This document shows positions 41,778 to 50,428 of a stretch of 64,000 nt of DNA, piece after piece. Every line of letters starts with the position of its first letter. Within the stretch, counting starts at the first letter, position 1. The notes beneath the pieces were generated by a model. That model saw only the letters and a program-made list of their open reading frames with translations, was not told where the DNA came from and searched no databases. Source of the stretch: Variovorax boronicumulans (GTDB lineage: Bacteria; Pseudomonadota; Gammaproteobacteria; Burkholderiales; Burkholderiaceae_C); assembly GCF_007677875.1 (NCBI RefSeq), contig NZ_VEDO01000016.1, positions 1 through 64,000 on the forward strand. The letters run 5' to 3'. The translations under genes and the position numbers were made by a program.

Positions 41778-42799
41778 GGTGCAGGCAGGGGAGTGCGCGG
41801 CGCGAGCCGCAGGGTTTCGCCGATGGCCGTCACGCAGAAGTCCTGCGCCGTGAGGCCTGCGGCGCGGAGGATCTCGGCCAGCTTGCGCGGCGGTTCGTCC
41901 AGCGGCTCGTTGGTCAGCTTGAAGGTGCCCCAGTGGATGCCCAGCGAGCGCTTGGCGCCGAGCTCCTGGTGGATGCGCACCGATTCCTCGGGGTTCACAT
42001 GCTGGGGCGCCATGAACCAGCGCGGCTCGTACGCGCCGATGGGCAGCAGTGCGAGGTCGAAGCCGCCGCCGTGCGCCGCACTCTGGCGCCCGGCGAAGTG
42101 CGCGCGCGTGTCGATGAAATTGGTCGGCGAATAGCCCGTGTCGCCGCCGAAGTACAGGTGCATGTCGGGCGCCAGCACGGCGAAGCCACCCCACAGCGAG
42201 GCCATGCGGTCGCCGAGCGTGCGCGAGGACCAGTGCCGCACGGGCGTGAGCGTGACTTCGACACCGCGCAGTATCGCGGTCTGCCACCAGTCCAATTCCA
42301 TGACTTCGGCGATGCCGCGGCGCGCGAACCAGGTCTTCAGGCCCAGCGGCACGACGAACAGCGGCGGCCCGCCGGGCTGGCGCGCGAGCGCCTGCACGGT
42401 GGCGACGTCGAGGTGGTCGTAGTGGTTGTGCGAGACCAGCACGAGGTCGATGGGCGGCATGTCCTGCGGCGCGATGGCGGCAGGCTGCGCGCGCTGCGGC
42501 CCGGTGAACGAGAACGGCGAGGCACGGTGGCTGCAATGCGGGTCGGTCAGCAGGTTCACGCCGCCAAACTGGGCCAGCACGCTGGCGTGGCCCAGCCAGG
42601 TCACGGCCGGGCCGATCGCGCCGCCGCGGTTGCGCGCAAGGAAGTCGAGGTCGGCAGGCTGGGTCGGCGTGGGCTGTGCTGCGGGCTGCCGTTCGCGCCG
42701 GGCCTGCCATTGCCAGCGCAGCACGTCGGCCAGGCCGCGGGGCTCGAAGGCTTCGGTGTTGCGGAACCGGCCGTCGGCGCCGCGCGGCGCGCCGGTCAC
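41774..42799 (-). CDS. Metallo-beta-lactamase-fold hydrolase (NAPE-PLD/UlaG-like)
   Basis: A 341-residue MBL-fold hydrolase. The metal motif HNHYDHLD is at residues 124-131, with VTWLGHASVLAQFGGVNLLTDP before it. A later aspartate lies in YFGGDTGYSP and a histidine in LGIHWGTF. HxHYDH instead of HxHxDH and the LGHAS block point to the N-acyl-phosphatidylethanolamine phospholipase D-like/UlaG branch, which act on lipid or sugar phosphodiesters. I start it at GTG 42799, preceded by AAAGGGG. The N-terminus (RNTEAFEPRG) suits a cytoplasmic or peripheral membrane protein. Substrate unknown. Confidence 0.85.
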   Translation of the reverse strand: MTGAPRGADGRFRNTEAFEPRGLADVLRWQWQARRERQPAAQPTPTQPADLDFLARNRGGAIGPAVTWLGHASVLAQFGGVNLLTDPHCSHRASPFSFTGPQRAQPAAIAPQDMPPIDLVLVSHNHYDHLDVATVQALARQPGGPPLFVVPLGLKTWFARRGIAEVMELDWWQTAILRGVEVTLTPVRHWSSRTLGDRMASLWGGFAVLAPDMHLYFGGDTGYSPTNFIDTRAHFAGRQSAAHGGGFDLALLPIGAYEPRWFMAPQHVNPEESVRIHQELGAKRSLGIHWGTFKLTNEPLDEPPRKLAEILRAAGLTAQDFCVTAIGETLRLAPRTPLPAP

Positions 42800-42872
42800 T
42801 GCTGCCCCTTTCGGCCCGCGGCCTGGCCCACCACGGGGGCGCGCGTTTGCTTGGGGCGGCCCGGCGCTGCGC

Positions 42873-44537
42873 TCACGCCATCGCCTTGGCCACGGCTTCG
42901 GCGACCTTGAGCCCGTCGACGCCGGCCGACAGGATGCCGCCCGCGTAGCCCGCGCCCTCGCCGGCGGGGTACAGGCCTGCCAGGCCCTCGCACTGCAGTG
43001 TGTCGGGGTCGCGCGCGATGCGCACGGGCGCCGAGGTGCGCGTCTCCACACCGGTCAGCACGGCATCGGGCAGGTCGTAGCCGGGGATCTTGCGCGCGAA
43101 GGCCGGAAAGGCCTCGCGCATCGCGGCGATGGCGTAGTCGGGCAGCACGCCGGACAGGTCCGTCAGGTGCACGCCAGGTTTGTAGCTGGGCTGCACCGCG
43201 CCGAATTGCGTCGAAGTCCGGCCTGCCAGGAAGTCGCCCATGAGCTGGCCGGGCGCGCTGTAGTCGCCGCCACCCAGCACGAAGGCGGCGGTCTCCAGTC
43301 GGCGTTGCAGCTCGACGCCGGCCAGCGGATGCGCCTTGCCCTGGGCCGAGGCTGGCACGTCCAGATGCCGGTACTCCGTCGGGAAGTCCGCCGGCGTGAT
43401 GCCCACCACGATGCCCGAATTGGCATTGCGCTCGGCGCGCGAGTACTGGCTCATGCCGTTGGTGACCACGCGGCCCGGCTCGCTCGTCGCGGCGACCACG
43501 GTGCCGCCCGGGCACATGCAGAAGCTGTAGACCGAGCGGCCGTTGCTGGCGTGGTGCACGAGCCGGTACTCGGCCGCGCCCAGGTCCGGATGGCCCGCAT
43601 GGCGGCCCCAGCGCGCGCGGTCGACCAGGCTCTGCGGGTGTTCGGCGCGAAAGCCGATCGAGAAGGGCTTGGCCTCCATGGGTGCGCCGCGCCGGTGCAG
43701 CATCTCGAAGCTGTCGCGCGCGCTGTGGCCCAGCGCCATGACCACCTGGTCGGCGCGCTGTTCGTAGGTGGCGCCGCTGGCCTGGTTCAGCACCACCAGG
43801 CCGCGCAGCCGGCCGTTCTCGACCACGATGTCCTCCACCTTGTGCTGAAAGCGGATCTCGCCGCCCAGCGCGAGGATGTCGGCCCGCATGTTCTCCACCA
43901 TCTTCACGAGCCGGAAGGTGCCGATGTGCGGATGGGCTTCCCACAGGATCTCCTCGGGGGCGCCAGCCTTGACGAACTCCTCGAGCACCTTGCGGCCCAG
44001 GAAGCGCGGGTCCTTGATCTGGCTGTAGAGCTTGCCGTCGGAGAAGGTGCCGGCGCCGCCTTCGCCGAACTGTACGTTGGACTCCGGATGCAGCTCGCGC
44101 CGGCGCCAGAGGTCCCAGGTGTCCTGCGTGCGCTCGCGCACGGCCTTGCCGCGCTCCAGCACGATGGGCGCCAGGCCCATCTGGGCCAGCGCCAGCGCGA
44201 CGAAGATGCCGCAGGGGCCGAAGCCCACCACCACGGGGCGCAAGGCGGGCGGCTGCGCGCGCTGCACGGGCGGGCGCCAGGCCATGTCGGGCGTGGACGC
44301 CACATGTGGATCGCCGGCCAGCCGGGCCAGCACGGCGGCCTCGTCCTGGCCGTCGGCGAGCGCCACGTCGACGATGTACACGCGCAGCAACTCGGCCTTG
44401 CGCGCGTCGAAGCTGCGTTTATGGACGGTGTGGCTGGCGATGGCGCCTGGCGGCAGGCCCAGTTTGGCGGCGATGGCGGCGGGCAGGGCCTGCGTGGCGT
44501 GGTCCAGCGGCAGCTTGATTTCGGAAAGGCGGATCAT
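42873..44537 (-). CDS. FAD-dependent dehydrogenase, COG2509 type
   Basis: A 554-residue flavoprotein of an uncharacterised family. An N-terminal helical part (LSEIKLPLDHATQALPAAIA, and RSFDARKAELLRVYIVDV) precedes the FAD-binding fold at about residue 100 (PVVVGFGPCGIFVALALAQMG). ESNVQFGEGGAGTFSDGKLYS and VYSFCMCPGGTVVAATSEPG, with its paired cysteines, are signatures of the family. The C-terminal GLYPAGEGAGYAGGILSAGVDG closes the FAD site. The function is unknown. I start it at ATG 44537. It lies between the J-domain-like gene and the MBL hydrolase gene in the cysK-led group. Confidence 0.85.
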   Translation of the reverse strand: MIRLSEIKLPLDHATQALPAAIAAKLGLPPGAIASHTVHKRSFDARKAELLRVYIVDVALADGQDEAAVLARLAGDPHVASTPDMAWRPPVQRAQPPALRPVVVGFGPCGIFVALALAQMGLAPIVLERGKAVRERTQDTWDLWRRRELHPESNVQFGEGGAGTFSDGKLYSQIKDPRFLGRKVLEEFVKAGAPEEILWEAHPHIGTFRLVKMVENMRADILALGGEIRFQHKVEDIVVENGRLRGLVVLNQASGATYEQRADQVVMALGHSARDSFEMLHRRGAPMEAKPFSIGFRAEHPQSLVDRARWGRHAGHPDLGAAEYRLVHHASNGRSVYSFCMCPGGTVVAATSEPGRVVTNGMSQYSRAERNANSGIVVGITPADFPTEYRHLDVPASAQGKAHPLAGVELQRRLETAAFVLGGGDYSAPGQLMGDFLAGRTSTQFGAVQPSYKPGVHLTDLSGVLPDYAIAAMREAFPAFARKIPGYDLPDAVLTGVETRTSAPVRIARDPDTLQCEGLAGLYPAGEGAGYAGGILSAGVDGLKVAEAVAKAMA

Positions 44538-44599
44538 GGCGGCACGGCCCGTGGTGATCGGGCGGGGCAAGGGAGGCGGCCGATGATACGGGCGGCGGC

Positions 44600-45613
44600 T
44601 CAGTCGCGCTGCTCGCGCAGCCATTGCTTGAAGAAGCGCGGGTCTCGCAGCTCGTCCAGTTCCCAGCGGTAGTAAGCCAGGTTCTGCTGCAGCGCGCGGC
44701 TGTGCTCGCGGATGGCTCGCGCGATGCGCACGGGCGTGGGCTCGGCGCCGTGGCCCAGGCCCAGCAGCGTGCGAAAGCCGCGCTCGGTGTCGGCCGTCTC
44801 CTGGCGCAGCTCGTCCAGCTGTTCGGCCAGCACGCGGTTGTGGCGGGCCAGTTCCGCCTCACCCATGGAAGCGATGCTGCGCATGTCGATCTGCTCGATC
44901 TCCAGTTGCAGCTGCAGCAGGTCCAGCAGCTTGCGCGCGGCGTAGGCCACATTCACGCGCTGCATCAGCGCAGTCTTGCGTTCTCGTTCCTGCGGATCGG
45001 GTTCGCGGTCCGGGTGCAGCGCGCTGGCGAGTTTGCGGAACACCGTGCGGATGGTCTGGCTGGCGTCCTCGGGTTCGGGCGCCGCCGCGCGTCGGCGCCG
45101 GCTGGCAGCCTTGTGCTGGTCGCGCTGGCGCGCGCGCTGCTGGGCCGCATCGGATTGGGCGGCTTCCATGCGCTCCCACTGGGCCATCAAGTCGTCGTCG
45201 GCCGGGGCGGCGGCGGGGGCTGGCGCCGCAGCTTCGGGTGCTTCCTCGGGCGCGTCGTCATCCGCGCTGTCCTGGTGGCGCGCGAAGACCGCGCGCAGCT
45301 CGGGCTCCTCGCCCTGGCGCAGCAGGCTGGTCGCGAGGTCGCGCACCAGCGCATGCAGGATCCGCAAGTCGTTGCGGCCCAGGTCGCCGGCATGGGCGGC
45401 CTGGTCCAGCAGGCGCAGCAGCTCCAGGTCGATCGCGCGCTGGCTGGCCAGCAGCGGCGCGAGCGCCTGGGCCTGCTGCTGCTGGAAGTCCTGGCTGGCC
45501 TGCTGCCAGCGCTGCAGCACGGCGCGCTGGGCGGCGATGACGTCGGTCAGGCGGTGGAACTCGGCCAGCTGTGGCGGCTGGCCGCGGTCGGCCGTGAGGG
45601 CGACGTCGCTCAC
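44600..45613 (-). CDS. J-domain-like protein of unknown function
   Basis: A 337-residue cytoplasmic protein with no signal or membrane segment. Residues 1-110 are glutamine-rich helices ([18 protein letters not shown]). Residues 115-180 are acidic then basic low-complexity sequence. At 188-235 lies a J-domain-like block, [17 protein letters not shown], with HPD at 200-202, followed by a helix rich in Leu/Gln. The rest is coiled-coil-like ([22 protein letters not shown]). HPD is the residue trio that activates DnaK, so it may be a co-chaperone. It starts at GTG 45613, overlapping the cysK stop (GTGA), so it is translationally coupled to cysK. Confidence 0.75.
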   Translation of the reverse strand: MSDVALTADRGQPPQLAEFHRLTDVIAAQRAVLQRWQQASQDFQQQQAQALAPLLASQRAIDLELLRLLDQAAHAGDLGRNDLRILHALVRDLATSLLRQGEEPELRAVFARHQDSADDDAPEEAPEAAAPAPAAAPADDDLMAQWERMEAAQSDAAQQRARQRDQHKAASRRRRAAAPEPEDASQTIRTVFRKLASALHPDREPDPQERERKTALMQRVNVAYAARKLLDLLQLQLEIEQIDMRSIASMGEAELARHNRVLAEQLDELRQETADTERGFRTLLGLGHGAEPTPVRIARAIREHSRALQQNLAYYRWELDELRDPRFFKQWLREQRD

Positions 45614-46527
45614 GCGGGCAGGAAGCCTTCGATCGACAGGTAGCGCTCGCCCGTGTCGTAGTTGAAGCCCAGCACGCGGCTGCCGGCCGACAGCTCCGGC
45701 AGCTTCTGCGCGATGGCGGCCAGCGTGGCGCCCGACGAGATGCCGACCAGCAGGCCCTCTTCGCGTGCGCAGCGGCGCGCCATCTCGCGCGCGGGCTCGG
45801 CGTCGACCTGGATCACGCCGTCCAGCAGGGCGGTGTCCAGGTTCTTGGGGATGAAGCCGGCGCCGATGCCCTGGATCGGGTGCGGCGAGGGGGCGCCGCC
45901 CGAGATCACGGGCGAGGCCTGGGGCTCGACCGCGAAGACCTTCAATTGCGGCCACTTTTCCTTGAGCACGCGCGCGCTGCCCGACAGGTGGCCGCCCGTG
46001 CCGACGCCCGTGATCAGCACGTCGAGGCCGTCGGGGAAGTCGGCCAGGATCTCCTGCGCCGTGGTGCGCACGTGCACGTCCACGTTGGCCGGGTTCTCGA
46101 ACTGCTGCGGCATCCAGGCGCCTGGCGTGCTGGCCACGATCTCCTGGGCGCGCGCGATCGAGCCCTTCATGCCCTTTTCGCGCGGCGTGAGCTCGAAGCT
46201 GGCGCCATAGGCCAGCATCAGGCGGCGGCGTTCCACCGACATGGAATCGGGCATCACCAGGATCAGCTTGTAGCCCTTGACGGCCGCCACCATGGCCAGG
46301 CCCACACCGGTGTTGCCCGAGGTCGGCTCGACGATGGTGCCGCCGGGCTGCAACTGGCCGGACTTCTCGGCGTCCTCGACCATGGCGAGGGCGATGCGGT
46401 CCTTGATCGAGCCGCCGGGGTTGCTGCGCTCGGATTTGACCCAGACCTGGGCCTGGTCGCCGAACAGGCGGTTGATGCGGATGTGCGGCGTGTTGCCGAT
46501 GGTGTGCAGGACGTTGGCAGCTTTCAT
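45610..46527 (-). CDS. cysK: Cysteine synthase
   Basis: A 305-residue PLP enzyme making cysteine from O-acetylserine and sulfide. It opens [23 protein letters not shown]. The PLP lysine lies in [15 protein letters not shown], the substrate loop is [13 protein letters not shown], and the phosphate-binding loop is [25 protein letters not shown] near the end completes the active site. Length and wording fit CysK or the closely related CysM; the two are hard to separate by eye. I start it at ATG 46527, preceded by GGGAGACGCC. It is divergent from rnpB, 58 bp away, and heads a five-gene minus-strand group. Confidence 0.9.
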   Translation of the reverse strand: MKAANVLHTIGNTPHIRINRLFGDQAQVWVKSERSNPGGSIKDRIALAMVEDAEKSGQLQPGGTIVEPTSGNTGVGLAMVAAVKGYKLILVMPDSMSVERRRLMLAYGASFELTPREKGMKGSIARAQEIVASTPGAWMPQQFENPANVDVHVRTTAQEILADFPDGLDVLITGVGTGGHLSGSARVLKEKWPQLKVFAVEPQASPVISGGAPSPHPIQGIGAGFIPKNLDTALLDGVIQVDAEPAREMARRCAREEGLLVGISSGATLAAIAQKLPELSAGSRVLGFNYDTGERYLSIEGFLPA

Positions 46528-46572
46528 GGCGTCTCCCGTTGGGTGGGCAAAAAGGGCATTCTGGCGCACTGC

Positions 46573-46578
46573 GATAAT
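46573..46578 (+). promoter_or_regulatory. -10 element of the rnpB promoter
   Basis: GATAAT, one mismatch from TATAAT, lies about eight bases before the predicted 5' end of RNase P RNA. No clear -35 match is seen 17 bp upstream. Confidence 0.5.
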
Positions 46579-46585
46579 GCGCGCC

Positions 46586-46949
46586 GTGAAGCCCGCCAGG
46601 CCGCCGCTGGTGCCATCTGAAAAGACGACGCATGCGTCGGGCCGAAAGGCCGCACTGGAGGAACGTCCGGACTGCACAGGGCAGCGTAGGAGCTAACGGC
46701 TCTCCACCGCGAGGTGAGGATCAGAGCAACAGAGACGAGTCCCGGGGGAGTGCCGCAAGGTAGACCACCGGGGGTGAAACGGGCAATCTCTACGCGCAGC
46801 AATACCAAATAGGCCAGTGATGATGTGGCTCCGCGGAGCTGGCGGGTAGGTAGCACCGAGCCGCTTGGTGACAAGCGGCCCAGAGGAATGGCGGTCACAC
46901 CGGGGGCGACCCCGGTGCACAGAATCCGGCGTATCGGCGGGCTTCACAC
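46586..46949 (+). ncRNA. rnpB: RNase P RNA (bacterial type A)
   Basis: The catalytic RNA that removes 5' leaders from tRNA precursors. The ends pair exactly: GTGAAGCCCGCC at 46586-46597 with GGCGGGCTTCAC at 46936-46947 (helix P1). The conserved 5' block GGAGGAACGTCCGGACT is at 46658-46674 and the conserved 3' block ACAGAATCCGGCGTAT at 46919-46934; together these form the P4/P2 core. Several GC-rich hairpins with GNRA-like loops lie between. The length of about 362 nt is normal. It lies between divergent cysK and a convergent pseudouridine synthase gene. Confidence 0.93.
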
Positions 46950-46981
46950 TTTTCAATGCAAGGCGCTGCCGCGGCGGTGCG

Positions 46982-47692
46982 TCAGAACTTCTCGTCGCTG
47001 CGCAGGTAGCGCCACTCGCCCGGCGCGAGCCCGGCCAGCGCCACCCGGCCCAGGCGCAGGCGGCGCACCCCCAGCACCTGCAGGCCGGCGCGCGCGCACA
47101 GATTGCTGACCTGGCCTGGCTGCGGCCCCTTGATGGCAAAGCGCAGCACGGTGCGGCCCTCGCGCTGCGAACCGATGCTCACGCGCGCCGGGCGCATGGC
47201 CTGCAGCGCTTCGGGCGTGGCCTCCCCTTCGACCTCGACCTGCAGTTCGTGCTCCAGCAGGGCCGCATCCTCGGTCAGCTTGCGCTCGATGCCGTGCACC
47301 TGCGTGAACACCACGAGCCCGCTGTCGCGCGGGCCGAGGGGTGCCACGCAGTGCTGGTCCACGAGGTGCCTGGGCAGCGGCCGCAGGCCCGAGCGGTCGG
47401 CCGCGCTGCGCTGGGCGCCGGCCAGCGGCGCGGCCAGGTCGAGCTCCACGCCGGCCGGCTTGTGCAGCAGCAGCGTGACGGGCGGCACCGGCAGCGGCCG
47501 GGCGTCCTTCTCGATCTCCACGCGTTGCCCGGGCCGCACCCGCATCTGCGGCAGCACGGCGACGGTGCCGTCGACGCGCACCACGCCGTTGTCGATCAGC
47601 ACTTCTGCGTCGCGGCGCGACCAGCCGCCTTGCGCGGCCACGCGCTTGGACAGGCGTTCGCTGCCGTCGTCCTCGGGGACGGGGAGGTTCAT
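46982..47692 (-). CDS. rRNA pseudouridine synthase (RsuA/RluF family)
   Basis: A 236-residue pseudouridine synthase. An N-terminal S4 RNA-binding domain lies at residues 10-60 (ERLSKRVAAQGGWSRRDAEVLID, NGVVRVDG), followed by a shortened catalytic domain. The catalytic aspartate is kept in LGPRDSGLVVFTQ, which replaces the usual GRLDxxTxGLLLLT. VTLLLHKPAGVEL is the KPxG motif, and GRTVLRFAIKGPQPGQVSNLC the closing substrate segment. It probably modifies one uridine in 23S or 16S rRNA. It is convergent with rnpB, leaving only 32 bp. I start it at ATG 47692. Confidence 0.88.
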   Translation of the reverse strand: MNLPVPEDDGSERLSKRVAAQGGWSRRDAEVLIDNGVVRVDGTVAVLPQMRVRPGQRVEIEKDARPLPVPPVTLLLHKPAGVELDLAAPLAGAQRSAADRSGLRPLPRHLVDQHCVAPLGPRDSGLVVFTQVHGIERKLTEDAALLEHELQVEVEGEATPEALQAMRPARVSIGSQREGRTVLRFAIKGPQPGQVSNLCARAGLQVLGVRRLRLGRVALAGLAPGEWRYLRSDEKF

Positions 47693-47943
47693 GGATGCAG
47701 GGGACTTAAGGTCTGGACATTGTCGGTCTGCTGGCTGCAAGTGCCTTGGGCGACTAGCCCGTCTTGCGCGGTGCGGCGGCACTTAGGTCAATTCCTGCGG
47801 TCGCCATCGCGCCAGTCGAACTCGGCGAGGAAGGCTGCGGGAATGACGACGCTGCGATCGGACAGGTTGGAAACGTCCGCCATGACGCTCTCGGGTCGGC
47901 TGAAAGTTGCCAATTGTCGTACTTCGGAGAGCGCTGGATCGGT
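47693..47943. other. Intergenic region, possible degenerate coding remnant
   Basis: A 251-bp gap between two minus-strand genes. It has no clear promoter, terminator or RNA. A 31-codon open frame on the minus strand (47788-47883) starts MADVSNLSDRSVVIPAAFL and ends DWRDGDRRN. Its composition is protein-like but it is too short to assign. Codon use differs from the neighbouring genes, so it may be a gene remnant. Confidence 0.3.
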
Positions 47944-48579
47944 TCACATTTCATCGATGGCGGTCGCCGTGGTCGGCGCACTAGCGCTGCCTTCCAGCGA
48001 GAAGCGCTCGCGCGTGTTCACGTAGAAGCTCGCACCGAAGCGCGCGACGGGAAAGTAGTCTTGCAACCGTACGCGCCAGGTGTCGGTGTCGATCAGTCCC
48101 TCGCGCGCATGCAGCCAGCGCACCTGGCCGATGAAGATCTGCCGGCTGGCCGTCTCCAGCAGCTCGTGCAGCGTGCATTCAAAGGCCACAGGAGCCTCGG
48201 CGATGCGGGGCGGCTTCACCAGCTTGCAGGGCGCGGCCGTCAACCCCACGGCCGCCAGCTCGCTCACGTCGGCCGCGAAGTTCTCGCCGCAACGGTGCAT
48301 CTGCTGGGCCATGGCCTCGTCGCTGATGTGCACCACGAACTCCTTGCTGGCGACGATGTTCTGCGCTGTGTGCTTGAGCGCGCCGTCCTGCAGCCGGTTG
48401 ATGCTGACCATCACGATGGGCGGCTCCTCGCCCAGCATGTTGAACATGCTGAACGGCGCGGCGTTGACCACGCCCTGGGCATTGAGCGACGTGATCAGCG
48501 CGATCGGCCGCGGCACGATCAGGCTGGCCATGAGCTTGTAGCGCTGGTATTCGGTGATGGCGGAGAAATCGATGTCCAT
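47944..48579 (-). CDS. Flavin reductase-like protein (FMN-binding split barrel)
   Basis: A 211-residue FMN-binding split-barrel protein. MASLIVPRPIALITSLNAQGVVNAAPFS is the flavin-binding start, with FNMLGEEPPIVMVSINR next. FECTLHELLETASRQIFIGQVRWLH follows the family pattern. The DxDTWRVRLQDYFPVARFG tail differs from the paralogue near 41 kb, so the two likely serve different partners. It is the third gene of a minus-strand unit, two bases after the GntR regulator gene, behind the deacetylase gene. It could reduce flavin for an oxygenase of the same pathway, but no oxygenase is encoded here. Confidence 0.87.
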   Translation of the reverse strand: MDIDFSAITEYQRYKLMASLIVPRPIALITSLNAQGVVNAAPFSMFNMLGEEPPIVMVSINRLQDGALKHTAQNIVASKEFVVHISDEAMAQQMHRCGENFAADVSELAAVGLTAAPCKLVKPPRIAEAPVAFECTLHELLETASRQIFIGQVRWLHAREGLIDTDTWRVRLQDYFPVARFGASFYVNTRERFSLEGSASAPTTATAIDEM

Positions 48580-48581
48580 GG

Positions 48582-49310
48582 CTATCCCAATCCGAGCATC
48601 TGCCCGAGTGACTTTTCGGACTGCGGCCGGTCCAGGTGCAGCCGCTGTTCCAGGTCGAGCAGGTGCTCGTCCATGAGCTTGATCGCTTTGGCGACCTCGC
48701 CCTTCTCGATGTGGTCGACGATGCGTGCGTGCTCGTCGTGCTCGCAGGCGGCGTTGCCGGGCGGCTCGTAGAGCGCCACGATCAGCGAGCAGCGCGAGAT
48801 CAGCTCGTGCAGGTAACGCTGCAGCACCTCGTTGCCGGCGATTTCGGCGAGACGCATGTGGAAGGCGCTGGCCAGCCGGGCCCAGGCCGGCTGGTTCTGC
48901 TGGTGCAGCGTGGCGTGCTCCTCGCGCAGCTGGCGGCGCAGTGCGGCCAGTTCGGCCTTGGTGATGCGCGCGGCGGCCAGCGGCAGGATGGCAGCCTCCA
49001 GCAGCCGGCGCGCCTCGAAGATCTGGCGCGTCTCCTGCACCGTGGGCTCGGCCACCACGGCGCCGCGGTTGGGCCGCAGGTCGACGATGCGGTCGTGCGC
49101 GAGGCGCTGCAGCACCTTGCGCACCACGGCGCGGTGTACGCCGAACAGGTCGGACAGGCCTTGCTCGGGCAGCTTGGTGCCGGGCGCCAGGCGCTGGCTC
49201 ATGACGCTCTCGAACACCTGGTGGTAGATGCGGCTCTCGGCCTCGTTGAGGCCGGTGACAGGCGTGGGGGAGGGCGCCGACGCGGCGGCGGCCCGGCTAC
49301 GCGTGGCCAT
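48582..49310 (-). CDS. GntR-family transcriptional regulator (FCD/FadR subgroup)
   Basis: A 242-residue GntR regulator. After an Ala/Ser/Pro-rich N-terminus the winged helix-turn-helix reads ESRIYHQVFESVMSQRLAPGTKL and DLFGVHRAVVRKVLQRLAHD. The C-terminal FCD effector domain has EARRLLEAAILPLAA, the metal-binding aspartate/histidine series (FHMRLAEIAGN, LISRCSLIVALYEP) and HDEHARIVDHIEKGE. It lies between the deacetylase and flavin-reductase genes and overlaps the former by 14 bp. A 12-bp palindrome of the kind bound by this family lies upstream of the operon. Confidence 0.92.
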   Translation of the reverse strand: MATRSRAAAASAPSPTPVTGLNEAESRIYHQVFESVMSQRLAPGTKLPEQGLSDLFGVHRAVVRKVLQRLAHDRIVDLRPNRGAVVAEPTVQETRQIFEARRLLEAAILPLAAARITKAELAALRRQLREEHATLHQQNQPAWARLASAFHMRLAEIAGNEVLQRYLHELISRCSLIVALYEPPGNAACEHDEHARIVDHIEKGEVAKAIKLMDEHLLDLEQRLHLDRPQSEKSLGQMLGLG

Positions 49311-50250
49311 GGGGATGGTGCTCCTGCATGTGGGCGGCGATGGCGCCGGGCGTGGTCCACCAGATGTCGCCCGCGTCGCGCGCCAGCGCGATGTGCTCCA
49401 GCGCGCGGCGCAGATGCCGCAGCCGGTAGGGCTGGCCGACGATGTAGGGGTGCAGCGCGATGCCCATCACGAGCGGCTGCGCGCGCGACTGTTCCAGCAT
49501 CTCGTCGAAGTTGTCGATCACCATCTGCGCGAAGTCCTTGGCGTCCATCTGGCGCGCCATGATCATCGGGATGTCGTTGAGCTCCTGCGGGTAGGGCACG
49601 GACCACAGCGGCCCGTCCTGCGTGGCCATGCGCACGGGCTGGTCGTCGTGGCACCAGTTCAGCGTGTAGGCGTAGCCCGTGGCGGCCAGCAGGTGCGGCG
49701 TGGCCGGGCTTTCGGAGATCCAGGGCGACAGCCAGCCCTGCGGCGCCACGCCGCTCTCGCGTGCGATGCGGGCGCGGCAGTCGGCCAACAGCCGGCGCTC
49801 GGCGGCCGCGTCCATGGCGCCCTGGCGTTCGGCATTGGTGTGGCCATGGGCGATGAGTTCGTCGCCGCGCGCGGCGCAGGCCGCCACCAGTTCGGGACAG
49901 TGGTCGTACAGCGCGGTGTTGAGGATGGCGCCTGTCGCCAGGCCCAGCCGGTCGAACAGTTCCAGGCAGCGCCAGGCGCCCACGCGGTTGCCGTACTCGC
50001 GCCAGGCGTAGTTCAGTACGTCGGGATGCGGCGTGGCCGGCCCCAGGCAGGCGCCCAGGCCATCGCCGAACGCGAAGTGCTCGAGGTTGAAGCCGATGTA
50101 GCAGGCCAGGCGCCGGCCGCCGGGCCAGTGGTAGTCGATGCGCTGCGTGATGGGCCGGTAGTCGAACAGGCCGTGGTGCGGCAGGGCGCGTTCGGCCAGC
50201 GGGCCTGCACTGTCGAGGTGCGAGAAGGAATGCTTTTGGTGCAAGGACAT
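49297..50250 (-). CDS. Polysaccharide deacetylase-fold hydrolase (PuuE/allantoinase-like)
   Basis: A 317-residue NodB-fold hydrolase. The early segment RIDYHWPGGRRLACYIGFNLEHF and the metal motif in DELIAHGHTNAERQG replace the chitin-deacetylase wording and resemble the PuuE allantoinase/cyclic-imide hydrolase branch. These open ring amides rather than sugar N-acetyls. SPWISESPATPHLLAATGYAYTLNWCHDDQP is typical. The lack of a signal peptide agrees with a cytoplasmic metabolic enzyme. It heads the minus-strand operon, divergent from the ABC transporter whose ligand it may process. I start it at ATG 50250, with weak ribosome binding. Confidence 0.85.
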   Translation of the reverse strand: MSLHQKHSFSHLDSAGPLAERALPHHGLFDYRPITQRIDYHWPGGRRLACYIGFNLEHFAFGDGLGACLGPATPHPDVLNYAWREYGNRVGAWRCLELFDRLGLATGAILNTALYDHCPELVAACAARGDELIAHGHTNAERQGAMDAAAERRLLADCRARIARESGVAPQGWLSPWISESPATPHLLAATGYAYTLNWCHDDQPVRMATQDGPLWSVPYPQELNDIPMIMARQMDAKDFAQMVIDNFDEMLEQSRAQPLVMGIALHPYIVGQPYRLRHLRRALEHIALARDAGDIWWTTPGAIAAHMQEHHPHGHA

Positions 50251-50315
50251 GGTGCGTGGCGCATTCTGCTGCGCCGTCCGGGACCGAGCAATTATGGTGC
50301 CTATCTTTGCGTCGA

Positions 50316-50327
50316 ATTGTCGACAAT
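50316..50327. promoter_or_regulatory. GntR/FadR-type operator candidate
   Basis: ATTGTCGACAAT is a perfect 12-bp palindrome in the 178-bp gap between the deacetylase operon and the ABC transporter operon. TTGT...ACAA half-sites are the pattern of FCD-type GntR regulators, and such a gene lies in the adjacent operon. One site could control both directions. Confidence 0.6.
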
Positions 50328-50336
50328 ATGGTTTTG

Positions 50337-50352
50337 TCTTTGGCGTCAAAGA
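50337..50352. promoter_or_regulatory. Second dyad in the divergent control region
   Basis: TCTTTG-GCGT-CAAAGA is a perfect six-base-pair inverted repeat nine bases after the GntR-type palindrome. It differs in sequence, so it may be a separate operator or a promoter-associated structure. Confidence 0.35.
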
Positions 50353-50428
50353 GTTTGGCGGCTTGCCGACAGAAATGGCATAGAGCTTGCGAATGGTGGC
50401 CGTCCTTGTTCATCTGACGGAGAAACCC

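Noticed and set aside
41160-42710. 516-codon minus-strand frame suggesting an MBL-flavin reductase fusion
   Set aside because: The MBL motifs are in another frame; only the part from 41777 down is the flavin reductase-like protein.
44600-46633. 677-codon minus-strand frame suggesting a cysteine synthase-J-domain fusion
   Set aside because: Cysteine synthase is encoded in a different frame (45610-46527); the upstream part of this frame is its shadow.
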